The notes beneath the pieces are model-generated. The model saw only the letters and a program-made list of their open reading frames with translations. It searched no databases and had not been told where the DNA came from. This document shows positions 41,154 to 52,858 of a stretch of 64,000 nt of DNA, in pieces (positions within the stretch are counted from its first letter, which is position 1; each line of letters starts with the position of its first letter). Origin of the DNA: Streptomyces ardesiacus (lineage in GTDB: Bacteria > Actinomycetota > Actinomycetes > Streptomycetales > Streptomycetaceae). Position numbers and translations under genes: made by a program. The stretch spans positions 248,001 through 312,000 of the forward strand of contig NZ_BEWC01000008.1 in the NCBI RefSeq assembly GCF_003112575.1. Reading direction: 5' to 3'.

Positions 41154-41422
41154 GCTCGACCTTCCCGATCCGAAACGTGCCGCGTCTTGCCGGGAGGGCA
41201 TCCGCAGCACTGCGTTGGCTGGACCCAGCCAGGTTCGGGCAGGCGGGCTGAACGCCTTCTGCACAGCTTCTGTACGACTTCTTGTGGAATTCGGAACAGG
41301 CCCTGGATCGGGGGAGGAAATAGGGGTTGTATTCGCCGGCCGTGACTTTCTAGCGTTGCGCAAGGTGAGCTCGCCGGTCACGGCAGAGGTACGAGGAAGC
41401 TCAAGCAGGCAGGAGCGTACGA
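41154..41422. promoter_or_regulatory. Divergent promoter region, halogenases / type I PKS
   Basis: Toward the PKS, TTGTAT (41327-41332), an 18-bp spacer and TAGCGT (41351-41356) form a promoter with a leader of about 60 nt. AATAGGGG (41319-41326) touches its -35, where an activator such as VemR would be expected. An inverted repeat TGGCTGG-AC-CCAGCCA (41216-41231) lies about 65 bp ahead of the halogenase start. Confidence 0.5.
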
Positions 41423-44400
41423 GTGACGCACGTCGAAGACATCCGGCCACTTTCCGAAGTGCTGCGCGACCATGCGCTCGACCGTCCGGAAAAGATCGCG
41501 TTCGCCGACGAGGGGCGCGAGGTCACCTACGCGCGGCTCGCCGAGCGCACCGGGCGGCTGGCCGGCCACCTGGCCGGTGCCGGGGTGGAGCGCGGCGACC
41601 GGGTCGCGATCCTGCTCGGCAACAGCGTCACGACCGTCGAGAGCTATCTCGCGGTCACCCGCGCCGCCGCCGTGGGCGTGCCGGTCAACCCCCAGTCCTC
41701 GGACGCCGAACTGGCCCACCAACTGGACGACAGCGGGGCCCGCTTCGTCATCACCGACGGCGTCCACCTGGAGCAGGTCGAGCGGATGAGGGCGACGCGG
41801 GAGGGGGTGGTCGTCGTCCTCGCCCACGGCGACGCCTCCGGTGGCCGCACCCCCGCCGCAGGAGTCCTCGTCTTCGAGGAACTCGCCGAGAGCGAGCCGC
41901 CGCGGGGGCCGCGGGACGACCTCGGCCTCGACGAACCGGCCTGGATCCTCTACACGTCCGGAACCACCGGCGCGGCCAAGGGCGTGGTCTCCCACCAGCG
42001 GGCCTGTCTGTGGTCGGTCCACCACTCCTACCAGGGCGTCCTCGGCCTCGGCCCCGACGACCGGCTGCTGTGGCCGCTGCCGCTCTTCCACAGCCTCGCC
42101 CACATCCTCTGCGTCCTGGGCGTGACCGTCACCGGAGCCACCGCGCGCATCCTCCCCGGCTTCGGCGCCCAGGACGTGCTGGAGGCCCTGCGCGCCGCGC
42201 CGTGCACGCTGCTCCTGGGTGTCCCGTCGATGTACTTCCAGCTCGTCGAGGCGGTGTTGGCGGCCGAGGAGGACGGCGGTGAGGTCCCCAGGCCGCGGGT
42301 CTGCCTGGTCACCGGCGCGGCGACCGGCGCGGCGCTCGCCTCGGCGGTCGAGCGGGTCCTCGGCGCCCCGCTCGTCAACAGCTACGGCTCCACCGAGACC
42401 TGCGGCGCGATCACCATGAGCCGCCCCGGTTCCCCTCGGCCGCCCGGCACCTGCGGGACCGTGGTGCCCGGCGCCGAACTGCGCCTGGCCGACCCGCGCA
42501 CCGGCCTCGGCACGCGGGCCGGCGACGAGGGCGAGGTGCTCGTCAAGAGCCCCGGTCTGATGCTGGGGTACCACGGACGGCCGGAGGAGACCGCGGCCGC
42601 GCTGCGCGACGGCTGGTACCGCACCGGAGACCTGGCCCGGCGCGACGCCGAGGGGCACCTGACGATCACCGGCCGGGTCAAGGAGCTGATCATCCGGGCC
42701 GGGGAGAACATCCAGCCCGGCGAGATCGAGGACGTTCTGCGCCAGGTCCCGGGCATCGTGGACGTGGCCGTGACGGGCCGTTCCGACGAGGCACTGGGCG
42801 AGGTCCCCGTCGCCTACGTGGTGCCCGCCGCCGAGGGCTGGTCGCCCGCCGAGGCCCTGGCTGCCTGCCGGGACCGGCTCAGCTACTTCAAGGTCCCGGC
42901 GGAGCTCTACGAAACAGCCGCCCTGCCGCTCACCGCATCCGGCAAGGTCAGCCGCCGCAGACTGCCGGACCTCCCCGCCCGGCTGCGGGGCGTCGGCACC
43001 AGCCACCACGACCACCTGTGGCGCACCGCATGGGTCCCGTGGCAGCCGGAGGCGGCGCCGCCCGGATCCGACGACGCTCCTGCGGCAGCGGGGACGACGG
43101 CCGGTCCGGCGGCGCGCTGGGCCGTGATCGGGGCCGGGGACCCGGCGTTCACGGAAGCCGTGCGCCGCGCGGGCGGTGTCACCGAGCCCTTTCCCGACCT
43201 CGCGGCGGCACGTGCCGCCGGGCCGTTCGACGGCTGCCTGCTGACGGCCGGCGTGCCGGACGCCGGTGAGCCTTCGCGCGTGTCCGCCCTGTCGCCGGAC
43301 GCGGAGGGGGACGGGCCGTGCGGCGTGCCGGAGGCCGGTGAGCCGTCGGACGGGCGTGCCGGGCCGTCGGGTCCGGGGGCGGGCGAGCCGTCCGGGGCCC
43401 GGATCGTCGTCCTCACCCGGGGTGCCGTGGCCGGCCGCCCCGGCGAGCGGGTGGACCCGGCCGCGGCGGCCTCGCGCGCCCGGCTCCTCGCCCCCGGGCC
43501 CGGCCGGAGGGTCCTGGTCGACCTGGAGCCGGGGGAGCGGACCGGGGACGCGCACGTCGCCGCCTGGCGCACGATCCTGGACGCGCCCGCGGGGGAGCCG
43601 GAGTTCGCCGTCCGCGCCGGAGAGGTCCTCGTGCCGCGGCTGTCCCGCCTCCGGGCCACCGCCGAGATCGCCGCTGTGCCGCCACGGCCGGGCGGCACCG
43701 CCCTCGTCACGGGCGCGGGCACCCGCCTCGCCCACGTGCTCGCCGTCCACCTCGTCGTGAACCACGAAGTCCGTGACCTCGTCCTCACCGGGGCCGACCC
43801 GGCCGCGGCCCGGTCCCTGGCCGCCGAACTGACCCGTCTCGGCGCCACCGTGACGGTACGCGGCGACGTCCCGGAAACGCCCGAGGGCGTCGCCGCCCTG
43901 CTCGCCGTCCTCGGCCCGGACCGTCCGCTCGACACGGTCGTCCACCCCGTGACCACCCTCGCCGACGCGACGGCCGCCGGACGGCTGCTCACCCTGACCC
44001 GCGGCACCGGACACACGACCCTCACCCTGTGCGGCACGTCCGTCCACCCCGGCATCCACCCCGCGGAGCCCGCCGCGGCGGCGGCCACCGCCTACGCCGC
44101 CGCGCTCACCCACGACACCCCCCACGCCACCTTCCTGGCCTTCGGCCCGGTCACCGCCGACAAGGACGTCCCCGACACGTCACCGCCGGGCCTCGCCGTG
44201 CTCACCGCCCGGCAGGCGGCCGACGCCTTCGACGCCGGGCGGGCGACGGCGGGCGGCCAGGCCCTCGTGATGCGCACCGACCCGTGGACGGCGCGGTCCG
44301 CCGGGGCCGCCCGGTTCCGCCGGCTGCTCCAGGCACCCTCCGGCGGCGCGGGCCCGGCCGCCGACGACGAACTGCGGGACCGGCTCGACGGGCTGCTCCC

Positions 44401-47400
44401 CAGGGCCCGTGACCGGGCGCTGACCGAGCTCGTACGGGACGAGGCGGCACGGGTGCTCGGACTCGACGAGCCGAGGCGGATCGAGCCCGGCCGCCCCTTC
44501 ACCCACCTCGGGCTCACCTCGCTCACCGCCGTCGTCCTGCGGGACCGGCTGGCCGCGCGGACCGGGCTGCGCCTGCCCGTGACGCTCGCCTTCGACCACC
44601 CGACCCCCGCGGCGCTGGCCGCGGCCCTGGAGCGCGAGCTGTTCGGCCGCCGCCCGGACGGCGTCACCGAGCAGCTCCCCACACGTGCCGCCGGCGCCTC
44701 CGGCCCTGCTGACGACCCCGTCGTCGTCGTGGGCATGAGCTGCCGCTACCCCGGAGGCGTCGCCTCACCGGAGGACCTGTGGCGGCTCGTCGCCGAAGGC
44801 CGCGACGCCATCGGCGCGTTCCCCTCCGACCGGGGCTGGGACCTGGAGCGGCTGCTGCGCGGCGACGGCACGGAACCCGGCACCTCGGCCACCGCGTCCG
44901 GCGGATTCCTCGACGCGCCGGGCGACTTCGACGCCGCCTTCTTCGGCATCAGCCCGCGCGAGGCCCTCGCCATGGACCCGCAGCAGCGACTGCTCCTGGA
45001 AGTCGGCTGGGAGGCCGTCGAACGCGCCGGCATCGACCCGACCGCCCTGCGGCAGACGGACACCGGCGTGTACGTCGGACTGATGTTCCACGACTACGCC
45101 AAGAATCCCGGCCCCCTCCCGGAGGACCTGGAGCGGCTCCTCGGCACGGGCACCGCAGGCAGTGTCGCCTCCGGACGCCTCGCCTACACCCTGGGCCTGA
45201 GCGGCCCCGCCCTCACGGTCGACACCGCCTGTTCCTCCTCGCTCGTCGCCGTCCACCTCGCCGCGCAGGCGCTGCGCCGGGACGAGTGCTCGCTCGCCCT
45301 GGCCGGCGGCGTCGCCGTCATGGCGACCCCCAGCACCTTCGTCGAGTTCAGCCGCCAGCACGGCCTCGCCCCCGACGGACGGTGCAAGGCCTTCGCCGCG
45401 GGCGCCGACGGCACCGGCTGGTCCGAGGGCGTCGGCGTCGTCGTCCTGGAACGCCTCTCCGACGCACGCCGCAACGGCCACCCGGTGCTCGCCGTGGTCC
45501 GTGGCAGCGCCGTCAACCAGGACGGTGCCAGCAACGGCCTGACCGCGCCCAGCGGACCGGCCCAGCAGCGGGTCATCCGCCGGGCCCTGGTCGACGCGGG
45601 CCTCACGCCCGCCGACGTCGACGCCGTCGAGGCGCACGGCACGGGAACCGTCCTCGGCGATCCCATCGAGGCCAACGCGCTCCTCGCCACCTACGGCCAG
45701 GACCGCGACCCGCGACGCCCGCTCCTGCTCGGCTCGTTCAAGTCCAACATCGGCCACGCCCAGTCCGCGGCCGGCGTCGGCGGCGTCATCAAGATGATCG
45801 AGGCGATGCGCCACGGAGAACTGCCCCGTACCCTGCACGTCGACCGGCCGACCCCGGCCGTGGACTGGGACTCCGGGGCGGTACGCCTGCTGCGGGAGCA
45901 CACCGTCTGGCCCGACACCGAGGGCCGCCGCCGGGCCGCCGTGTCCTCCTTCGGCGTCAGCGGCACCAACGCCCACCTCGTCCTGGAACAGGCCCCCGAC
46001 CCCCTGCCCGCCGCCGCCCCGCCGGCCGGGCTCCCGGGCTCCGTGCCGGTCGTGCTGTCGGCCCGCACCGCCTCGGCCCTGCGCCGCCGGGCCGAGCTCC
46101 TGCTCGACCGGTTGCGCGCGGACCGGGAGCCGCGCCTCCCCGACCTCGCGGCCGCCCTCGCCACCACCCGTACGAGCTTCCCGCGACGCACGGCGTTCGT
46201 CGTGGACAGCGCCGCGGAACTGGAGCGCCGGCTGACGGCCGTCGCCGCCGGCCAGGACCCCGGAGTCGCCACGGACGAGCCGTCCGTGCAACCGTCGTTG
46301 GCCCTCGGGTTCACCGGCCAGGGCAGCCAACGCCCCGGAATGGGCCAGGAGCTGTACGCCGCACATCCCGTCTTCGCCCAGGCGCTCGACGCGGCCTGCG
46401 CCGTCCTCGACCCGCACCTCGACCATCCGTTGCGCGACGTCATGTGGGCGGCCCGGGGCTCCCGGCGGGCCGCGCTCCTCGACCGTACCGACTTCACACA
46501 GGCCGCGTTGTTCGCCCTCGGCAGCGCCCTCTTCCGGCTGGTCGAGTCCTGGGGCGTCGTGCCCGACCTCGTCATGGGACACTCCGTCGGCGCGCTGACC
46601 GCCGCACACGCGGCCGGGGTGCTGTCCCTCGGGGACGCCGCCTCGCTCGTCGCGGCCCGCGGCCGCCTGATGGCCGCACTGCCGGCCGGCGGCGCCATGA
46701 TCGCCGTCGGGGCGACCGAGGACGAGGTCCGGTCCGTGCTCGCGACCGCGGACCGGACCCTGGCCGTCGCCGCGGTGAACGGCCCCCGCTCGGTCGTGGT
46801 GTCCGGCGAAGAGGGCGCCGTACGGACCGTCGCCGAGCTGTTCCGGTCGCGGAAGCGCCGGGTGACCGCCCTGCGGGTCAGCCACGCCTTCCACTCGCCG
46901 CTCATGGAGCCCATGCTGGAGGAGTTCGGAGCGACGGCGCGGAAGCTGACCTACCGGCCGCCCCTCATCCCGATGATCTCCGACCTCACCGGCCGGCCTG
47001 CCGAGCCGGACCAGCTCCGCTCGCCCGACTACTGGGTCCGCCACGTCCGGGAGGCCGTCCGCTTCGCGGACGCCGTGCGCGCCCTGCCCGGTGAGGGGAT
47101 CACGGCCTTCCTCGAACTCGGTCCCGACCGTCAGCTCACCACCATGGCGGGCGACTGCCTGCCCGGCTCGGCACTCGCCCTGTGCGGAGGGCTGCGCCGC
47201 GGACGTTCCGAGGTGCGCGCGCTCCTCGAAGCGGTGGCGCTGGCCCACACGCACGGCATCCCCGTCGACTGGCAAGAGCTCTTCGCCGGACATCCCGCGC
47301 ACCCGGTCGACCTGCCCGTCTATCCCTTCGAGCACCGGAGGTACTGGCTCGCCTCGGGGACGGCGAACACCGAAGCCGCCGCGCAGGCGGCGATGCCCGC

Positions 47401-47998
47401 CCCCACGCCCCCGCCGGACGAGCCCCCGGCCGGGGAACGCCTGCGCACCGACCTGGCGCGCCTCTCCGAGGAACAGCGGGAACGGACGCTGACCGAGCTC
47501 GTCCAGACGGAAGTCGCCGGCGTCGCCGGCTTCGACGCACCGCACGAGGTGGAGCCCCACCGCAGCATGACCGACCTCGGACTCGACTCGGTCTCCGCCG
47601 TGGACCTGAGCGAGCGGCTGGGCGCACGGACCGGGCTCGACCTGCCCGCCTCCCTGGCCTTCGACCATCCGACGTCCACGGCCATCGCCCGCCACCTGCT
47701 CACCGAGCTGCAGGACACGGGCGTCGTCCGGGAAGCCGGTGGGACCGGCGCCGCGGAGGCGACGGTACTCGGCGAACTCGCCAGGCTGGAGGCGTCCGTC
47801 GAACGGGACCGCCCCGACGGCCCCACGCGCGACCGGCTCGCCGGACGGCTGCGGACCCTGGCCGCGCGCCTCGCCTGCGACACGCCGGAGCACTTCGCCG
47901 AGAGCGCTCAGGAGACCTCGCTCGGCGACCGGATCGCCCAGGCCACGACGGTCGACCAGCTCTTCGACCTCATCGACGACGAACTGAAGGGACCGTGA
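41423..47998 (+). CDS. Type I PKS, loading and first module: AL - KR* - ACP - KS - AT - ACP
   Basis: 2191 residues; GTG with AGGAG 9 nt upstream. Domains: aryl-acid AMP ligase (about 1-515; [11 protein letters not shown] near 177, [15 protein letters not shown]), a ketoreductase-like domain (about 750-960) with damaged motifs, ACP (LGLTSL, Ser1033), ketosynthase (DTACSSS, Cys1270; EAHGTGT; NIGHAQ), acyltransferase (GHSVG, Ser1721; HAFH, so malonyl-CoA), ACP (LGLDS, Ser2056) and a C-terminal docking tail. The ligase-KR*-ACP loading unit resembles those of AHBA-primed ansamycin synthases. Here it should load 3,5-dihydroxybenzoate. In the KR, TGGTGxLG is TGAGTRLA and the catalytic Tyr aligns with Ala. 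No reductive domain follows the AT, so the first extension remains a ketone. Confidence 0.94.
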   Translation: MTHVEDIRPLSEVLRDHALDRPEKIAFADEGREVTYARLAERTGRLAGHLAGAGVERGDRVAILLGNSVTTVESYLAVTRAAAVGVPVNPQSSDAELAHQLDDSGARFVITDGVHLEQVERMRATREGVVVVLAHGDASGGRTPAAGVLVFEELAESEPPRGPRDDLGLDEPAWILYTSGTTGAAKGVVSHQRACLWSVHHSYQGVLGLGPDDRLLWPLPLFHSLAHILCVLGVTVTGATARILPGFGAQDVLEALRAAPCTLLLGVPSMYFQLVEAVLAAEEDGGEVPRPRVCLVTGAATGAALASAVERVLGAPLVNSYGSTETCGAITMSRPGSPRPPGTCGTVVPGAELRLADPRTGLGTRAGDEGEVLVKSPGLMLGYHGRPEETAAALRDGWYRTGDLARRDAEGHLTITGRVKELIIRAGENIQPGEIEDVLRQVPGIVDVAVTGRSDEALGEVPVAYVVPAAEGWSPAEALAACRDRLSYFKVPAELYETAALPLTASGKVSRRRLPDLPARLRGVGTSHHDHLWRTAWVPWQPEAAPPGSDDAPAAAGTTAGPAARWAVIGAGDPAFTEAVRRAGGVTEPFPDLAAARAAGPFDGCLLTAGVPDAGEPSRVSALSPDAEGDGPCGVPEAGEPSDGRAGPSGPGAGEPSGARIVVLTRGAVAGRPGERVDPAAAASRARLLAPGPGRRVLVDLEPGERTGDAHVAAWRTILDAPAGEPEFAVRAGEVLVPRLSRLRATAEIAAVPPRPGGTALVTGAGTRLAHVLAVHLVVNHEVRDLVLTGADPAAARSLAAELTRLGATVTVRGDVPETPEGVAALLAVLGPDRPLDTVVHPVTTLADATAAGRLLTLTRGTGHTTLTLCGTSVHPGIHPAEPAAAAATAYAAALTHDTPHATFLAFGPVTADKDVPDTSPPGLAVLTARQAADAFDAGRATAGGQALVMRTDPWTARSAGAARFRRLLQAPSGGAGPAADDELRDRLDGLLPRARDRALTELVRDEAARVLGLDEPRRIEPGRPFTHLGLTSLTAVVLRDRLAARTGLRLPVTLAFDHPTPAALAAALERELFGRRPDGVTEQLPTRAAGASGPADDPVVVVGMSCRYPGGVASPEDLWRLVAEGRDAIGAFPSDRGWDLERLLRGDGTEPGTSATASGGFLDAPGDFDAAFFGISPREALAMDPQQRLLLEVGWEAVERAGIDPTALRQTDTGVYVGLMFHDYAKNPGPLPEDLERLLGTGTAGSVASGRLAYTLGLSGPALTVDTACSSSLVAVHLAAQALRRDECSLALAGGVAVMATPSTFVEFSRQHGLAPDGRCKAFAAGADGTGWSEGVGVVVLERLSDARRNGHPVLAVVRGSAVNQDGASNGLTAPSGPAQQRVIRRALVDAGLTPADVDAVEAHGTGTVLGDPIEANALLATYGQDRDPRRPLLLGSFKSNIGHAQSAAGVGGVIKMIEAMRHGELPRTLHVDRPTPAVDWDSGAVRLLREHTVWPDTEGRRRAAVSSFGVSGTNAHLVLEQAPDPLPAAAPPAGLPGSVPVVLSARTASALRRRAELLLDRLRADREPRLPDLAAALATTRTSFPRRTAFVVDSAAELERRLTAVAAGQDPGVATDEPSVQPSLALGFTGQGSQRPGMGQELYAAHPVFAQALDAACAVLDPHLDHPLRDVMWAARGSRRAALLDRTDFTQAALFALGSALFRLVESWGVVPDLVMGHSVGALTAAHAAGVLSLGDAASLVAARGRLMAALPAGGAMIAVGATEDEVRSVLATADRTLAVAAVNGPRSVVVSGEEGAVRTVAELFRSRKRRVTALRVSHAFHSPLMEPMLEEFGATARKLTYRPPLIPMISDLTGRPAEPDQLRSPDYWVRHVREAVRFADAVRALPGEGITAFLELGPDRQLTTMAGDCLPGSALALCGGLRRGRSEVRALLEAVALAHTHGIPVDWQELFAGHPAHPVDLPVYPFEHRRYWLASGTANTEAAAQAAMPAPTPPPDEPPAGERLRTDLARLSEEQRERTLTELVQTEVAGVAGFDAPHEVEPHRSMTDLGLDSVSAVDLSERLGARTGLDLPASLAFDHPTSTAIARHLLTELQDTGVVREAGGTGAAEATVLGELARLEASVERDRPDGPTRDRLAGRLRTLAARLACDTPEHFAESAQETSLGDRIAQATTVDQLFDLIDDELKGP

Positions 47999-47999
47999 C

Positions 48000-50900
48000 G
48001 TGACGGGCACCGAGGAGAAGCTGGTCGGCTACCTCAAGAAGGTCACCGCCGAGTTGCACGAGACCCGTCGGCAGCTGCGCAGCGCCACGGCCGCGAACCG
48101 CGAGCCGATCGCCGTCGTGGGCATGGCCTGCCGCTATCCCGGCGGCGTGCGTTCGCCCGAGGACCTGTGGCGGCTCGTCCTGGAGGAGCGGGACGCCATC
48201 TCCGGCTTCCCCACCAACCGGGGCTGGGACCTCGACGGCCTCTACGACCCCGACCCCGACCGGCCCGGCACGTGCAACGTCCGCGAGGGGGGATTCCTGC
48301 ACGACGCGGCCCTGTTCGACGCGGAGTTCTTCGGGATCTCGCCCCGTGAGGCGCAGGCGATGGACCCCCAGCAGCGGCTGCTCCTGGAGACCGCCTGGGA
48401 GGCGTTCGAGCGCGCCGGCATCGACGCGACCTCGCTGCGGGGCAGCGACACGGGTGTGTTCACCGGCGTCGTCCACCACGACTACGCGACCGGCCAGGTG
48501 CCGGACGCCCTGGAGCCCTACCTCGTCACCGGCCTGTCCGGGGGAGTGGCCTCGGGCCGCATCGCGTACACCTTCGGATTCGAGGGCCCGGCGGTGACGG
48601 TGGACACGGCGTGCTCGTCGTCCCTGGTCGCCCTGCACCAGGCGGCCCACGCGCTGCGCTCCGGGGAGTGCGGTCTCGCGCTGGCCGGTGGAGTGACGAT
48701 CATGGCGACACCGCGTGCCTTCCTGTCCTTCAGCCGGCAACGGGGCCTCTCGCCCGACGGACGGTGCCGTGCGTTCGGTGCCGGGGCCGACGGCACCGGC
48801 TGGGCCGAGGGCGTGGGAACGCTGCTCGTCGAACGCCTGTCGGACGCCCGGCGCAACGGCCATCCGGTGCTCGCGGTCCTGCGCGGATCGGCGGTCAACC
48901 AGGACGGGGCCTCCAACGGACTCTCGGCCCCCAACGGCCCGTCCCAGCAGCGGGTGATCCGCAAGGCCCTGGACCACGCGGGCCTCACGGCGCGGGACAT
49001 CGACGTCGTCGAGGGACACGGCACCGGCACGAGGCTCGGCGACCCGATCGAGGCCCAGGCGCTGCTCGCCACGTACGGCCGGGAACGCGACGCCGGACAC
49101 CCCCTCTACCTGGGGTCCATGAAGTCGAACATGGGCCACTCCCAGGCCGCGGCCGGCGTCGGCGGCGTCATCAAGATGATCCAGGCCATGCGGCACGGCG
49201 TCCTGCCCAGGACCCTGCACGCGGACGAGGCGACACCGCACGTCGACTGGTCGGCGGGAGCGGTGGAACTGCTGACGAGCCGCCGCTCCTGGCCCGAGAC
49301 GGGCCGGCCGCGCCGGGCAGCCGTGTCCTCGTTCGGCATCAGCGGCACGAACGCCCACGTGATCCTGGAGGCCCCGCCCGCCGGATCCGGGCAGGAGACG
49401 GCCACCGGCCCCGCCCGCGACGGCTCGCGCGACGCCGTGCCGTCCCCGGTGCCCTGGCCGCTCTCCGGGCACGACGCCGGAGCGCTGCGGGACCAGATCA
49501 CCCGGGTGCGGACGTATGCCGAGGAGGCGCAGCCCGACCCGGTGGACGTGAGCCTCACCCTGGCCCGGCGCACGGCCTTCCGGCACCGGGCGGTACTCCT
49601 GCGGGGCGGCACCCGCACCCACGAGGTCCACGGCATCGCCCGGCCGGGCGGCACCGCGCTGCTCTTCTCCGGCCAGGGCAGCCAACGTCCCGGCATGGGG
49701 CGGGAACTGTACGGGACGCACCCCGTCTTCGCGGAGTCGTTCGACGCCGTGGCACAGCACACCGGGCTGCCCCTGAAGGACGTCGTCTTCGGGGAGGCGC
49801 GGGACGGGCTCCTCGACCGGACGCGCTACGCACAGGTGGCCCTCTTCGCGGTCGAGGTGTCCCTGTACCGGTTGATACGCGGCCTCGGCGTCGATGTCCA
49901 CGCGGTGGTGGGTCACTCCGTGGGCGAGGTGGCCGCGGCCCACGCGGCGGGCGTGATGTCCCTCGAGGACGCCTGCCGACTGGTGGAGGCGCGGGGCCGT
50001 CTGATGCAGGCGCTGCCGCCGGGCGGCGCCATGGCGGCGGTGGAGGTCTCCGAGGCCGAGGCCGGGGCCTGCCTCGCCGGCCTGGAGGACCGGGTGGCAC
50101 TGGCCGCGGTCAACGGTCCGACCTCCGTGGTGCTCTCCGGCGAGGAAACGGCGCTCCGGAGGCTGGTCGACGTCTGGCACGAACGAGGGCTGCGCACCCA
50201 CTGGCTGAAGGTCAGCCATGCCTTCCACTCACCGCTGATGGACCCGATGCTGGAGGAGTTCCGGGACACCGTCGCGGGGCTGGAGTTCCACGCACCCGTA
50301 CTGGCCGGGCTGCCCGCCGACGTCGAGGACCCCGAGTACTGGGTACGGCACGTGCGCCGCCCGGTACGTTTCGCCGACGCGGTGGCACGGGCCCGGGACG
50401 CCGGCGCCGTACGCTGGCTGGAGGTGGGCCCGGGCGGTGTCCTGGCCGCTCTGGCGCAGCGGATCGTGCCCGAGGCCGAGGACCAGGTCTTCGCCGCCTC
50501 CCTGCGCGCGGGCCACCCGGAGACCGAATCGCTCCTCGTCGCCCTGGCCCGGACACACGTCGACGGGGGAACGGTCGACTGGAGCCGGCTGTCGGACGGG
50601 CGCGGCACTCTGGTGGACCTCCCCACCTACCCCTTCCAGCACCAGTCCTACTGGGTCGAGGACCAGCCCCTGCCGCCCACCGGGCCCGGCGGGCCGCCCG
50701 CGCACGAGGCCGGCTCCACCGGCCACCCGGGTACGGAGGCCACCGTGAGCGCGGCGGGCGGCGCCGGCGGGCCCCTCGCCGGTCTGACCGGGGCCGAGCG
50801 GCTGGCCGCCGTGACCGAGCTCGTCCGGACCGAGGCGGCGCAGACCCTCGGTCACACCGGTGCGCCGCTCTCCGCGGACCGCACCCGCCGGGAGCTGGGC

Positions 50901-51890
50901 TTCGACTCGCTCACCGCGATCGAACTGCGCAACCGGCTCAGCCAGAGGCTCGGTCTGAGCCTGCCCGCCACGCTCGTCCTCGACTGCGAGGACCTGACCT
51001 CCCTCGCCGCCTTCGTCGACGCCCGCCTGGAGGACGCCCCCTCGGGGCGGCCGGGCGAGGCCGGCCCCTGCGGTGAGGGCGCCGACGCGGGCCTGCTGAC
51101 GGAGCTGTTCCGGGATGCGGCCGCCGCCGGGCGCATCGACGACGCCGTGGCTCTCGCCGAAACCGCCGCACGGATGCGGAGGACCTTCACCGACCCCGGG
51201 GACCCGGCCGTCCGACGCACCCCGGTCTGGTTCGGCCGCACCTCGGCCCGACCGACCGTGGTGTGTCTGCCCTCCTTCAGCGCGATCGCCGGCCCGCACG
51301 TCTACGTCCGCTTCGCGGACGGCTTCAGCGACGCGTGGCGGGCGGCGGCCCTCGCCCACCCGGGTTTCCTCCCGGGCGAACCGCTGCCGGAGTCGGTGGA
51401 GGCCCTGGCGGAGCTGCACGCCCGGACGATCGCCGAGACGGTGGGGGAGGCCCCTTTGCTGCTCGTCGGCCGTTCCGCGGGCGGCTGGCTGGCCCACGAG
51501 GTGGCGGCTGCCCTGGAGCGCGGGGGCAGGACCCCCGACGGCGTCGCGCTCCTGGACACCCCGGCGAGCGGGGGCGACCCGCGCGGGTACGCGCTGATGG
51601 TCGGCGGGATGCTGGAGCGCGCCGGCCGGCTCGTGCCGATCGACGACCACCGGCTGACCGCGATGGGTGCCTACCGGCGCCTGTTCAGGGACTGGAAGCC
51701 CGAACCGATCGCCGCCCCCACCCTGCTGGTGCACGCGGCCGCACCGTACGGCAGCGACGGGGTGCGGATCGCCTCCTGGCATCTCCCGCACGAGGCCGCC
51801 GAGGTGGCCGGGGACCACTTCACGATGCTGGAGGAACACTCGGCGACGACCGCCGAAGCGGTGGAGCGGTGGTCGCGGTCACTGCTCTGA
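48000..51890 (+). CDS. Type I PKS, second module: KS - AT - ACP - TE
   Basis: 1296 residues; GTG one base after the previous stop. An N-terminal coiled docking segment ([20 protein letters not shown]) precedes the ketosynthase (DTACSSS, Cys205; EGHGTGT in place of EAHGTGT; NMGHSQ), acyltransferase (GHSVGE, Ser640; HAFH, malonyl-CoA), ACP (LGFDS, Ser970) and thioesterase (GRSAGG, Ser1159; GDHFTM with His). With no reductive domains the two PKS proteins should give an aryl-primed beta,delta-diketo triketide. Release by the TE with enol cyclisation would give a 4-hydroxy-6-aryl-2-pyrone type ring, in keeping with a biaryl-like product; the exact ring is inference. Iteration cannot be excluded from sequence. 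Confidence 0.94.
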   Translation: MTGTEEKLVGYLKKVTAELHETRRQLRSATAANREPIAVVGMACRYPGGVRSPEDLWRLVLEERDAISGFPTNRGWDLDGLYDPDPDRPGTCNVREGGFLHDAALFDAEFFGISPREAQAMDPQQRLLLETAWEAFERAGIDATSLRGSDTGVFTGVVHHDYATGQVPDALEPYLVTGLSGGVASGRIAYTFGFEGPAVTVDTACSSSLVALHQAAHALRSGECGLALAGGVTIMATPRAFLSFSRQRGLSPDGRCRAFGAGADGTGWAEGVGTLLVERLSDARRNGHPVLAVLRGSAVNQDGASNGLSAPNGPSQQRVIRKALDHAGLTARDIDVVEGHGTGTRLGDPIEAQALLATYGRERDAGHPLYLGSMKSNMGHSQAAAGVGGVIKMIQAMRHGVLPRTLHADEATPHVDWSAGAVELLTSRRSWPETGRPRRAAVSSFGISGTNAHVILEAPPAGSGQETATGPARDGSRDAVPSPVPWPLSGHDAGALRDQITRVRTYAEEAQPDPVDVSLTLARRTAFRHRAVLLRGGTRTHEVHGIARPGGTALLFSGQGSQRPGMGRELYGTHPVFAESFDAVAQHTGLPLKDVVFGEARDGLLDRTRYAQVALFAVEVSLYRLIRGLGVDVHAVVGHSVGEVAAAHAAGVMSLEDACRLVEARGRLMQALPPGGAMAAVEVSEAEAGACLAGLEDRVALAAVNGPTSVVLSGEETALRRLVDVWHERGLRTHWLKVSHAFHSPLMDPMLEEFRDTVAGLEFHAPVLAGLPADVEDPEYWVRHVRRPVRFADAVARARDAGAVRWLEVGPGGVLAALAQRIVPEAEDQVFAASLRAGHPETESLLVALARTHVDGGTVDWSRLSDGRGTLVDLPTYPFQHQSYWVEDQPLPPTGPGGPPAHEAGSTGHPGTEATVSAAGGAGGPLAGLTGAERLAAVTELVRTEAAQTLGHTGAPLSADRTRRELGFDSLTAIELRNRLSQRLGLSLPATLVLDCEDLTSLAAFVDARLEDAPSGRPGEAGPCGEGADAGLLTELFRDAAAAGRIDDAVALAETAARMRRTFTDPGDPAVRRTPVWFGRTSARPTVVCLPSFSAIAGPHVYVRFADGFSDAWRAAALAHPGFLPGEPLPESVEALAELHARTIAETVGEAPLLLVGRSAGGWLAHEVAAALERGGRTPDGVALLDTPASGGDPRGYALMVGGMLERAGRLVPIDDHRLTAMGAYRRLFRDWKPEPIAAPTLLVHAAAPYGSDGVRIASWHLPHEAAEVAGDHFTMLEEHSATTAEAVERWSRSLL

Positions 51891-51992
51891 CACGGCGGGA
51901 ACGGCCGAGCGACCGGGCGCGGTCCCTGTGCCGCTCGGCTCCTCGCACGCCGTGCCACCGGCCGGGTCCACACTCGACGAAAAGGACGACGG

Positions 51993-52796
51993 ATGCTCGA
52001 CGCCCTGGACTGCGTCCGCTACGACAAACGCGGCCACGTGGCCCACATCACCTTGGACCGTCCGCAGGCGCTGAACGCCATGAACCTGCGGATGCACGCC
52101 GAACTCGCGGAGGTCTGGGACGACTTCGAGTCGGACGACGACATCTGGGTGGGGGTGCTCACCGGCGCCGGCGAGCGGTCCTTCTCCGTCGGCCAGGATC
52201 TCAAGGAACTGGTCCGCCGGATCGACGACGGCACCGCCACCTCCACGTTCGGCAGCCGTGACCAACCAGGCTGGCCCCGGCTGACCGAGCGCTTCTCGAT
52301 GGTCAAACCGCTGATCGCCCGTGTCAACGGCTACGCCCTGGGCGGGGGTTTCGAGCTGGCCCTGGCCTGCGACATCGTGATCGCCGCCGAGCACGCCGAG
52401 TTCGGGCTGACCGAGGCGAGGCTCGGACTGGTCGCGGGCGCCGGAGGAGTGTTCCGGCTCACCCGTCAGGCGCCCTTCCGCATCGCGATGGGACACCTGC
52501 TGACCGGCCGCCGCATGACGGCCGCCCGCGCCTACGAACTGGGCCTGGTCAACGAGGTGGTGCCGGCCGACGCGCTGGACGACTGTCTGGAGCACTGGCT
52601 GCGGGACGTACTGAGCTGCGCGCCGTTGTCCCTGCGTGCCGCCAAGGAAGCAGCAACGGTCTCGGCCACATTGCCGCTGGACCGGGCGTTCGCCACTCGG
52701 TACGCGTCCGAGGAGCGGCGGATGCGCAGCCGGGACGCGCTGGAAGGCCCGCGTGCCTTCGTCGAGAAACGCCTCCCCAAGTGGACCGGAACCTGA
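51993..52796 (+). CDS. dpgD: DpgD-like enoyl-CoA hydratase
   Basis: 267 residues; ATG after AAAAGGACGACGG. Full crotonase fold: [24 protein letters not shown], oxyanion segment [19 protein letters not shown], and catalytic region [14 protein letters not shown]. DpgD works with DpgB in dehydration and aromatisation of the DpgA product. In glycopeptide clusters dpgA-D are contiguous; here dpgD is 20 kb from the others, behind the PKS genes on the plus strand, 102 bp after the TE domain. A more general enoyl-CoA hydratase is possible, but the location supports the Dpg role. Confidence 0.85.
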   Translation: MLDALDCVRYDKRGHVAHITLDRPQALNAMNLRMHAELAEVWDDFESDDDIWVGVLTGAGERSFSVGQDLKELVRRIDDGTATSTFGSRDQPGWPRLTERFSMVKPLIARVNGYALGGGFELALACDIVIAAEHAEFGLTEARLGLVAGAGGVFRLTRQAPFRIAMGHLLTGRRMTAARAYELGLVNEVVPADALDDCLEHWLRDVLSCAPLSLRAAKEAATVSATLPLDRAFATRYASEERRMRSRDALEGPRAFVEKRLPKWTGT

Positions 52797-52858
52797 CCGG
52801 AACCGAACCGGGCGGCGCGAGCGCCGGTGCGTCCTCCCGCCCAACGAAAGGTGCCCCC

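Noticed and set aside
43687-44285. Functional ketoreductase in the loading unit
   Set aside because: The cofactor motif and catalytic Tyr are both lost, and a loading unit has no ketone for it to reduce.
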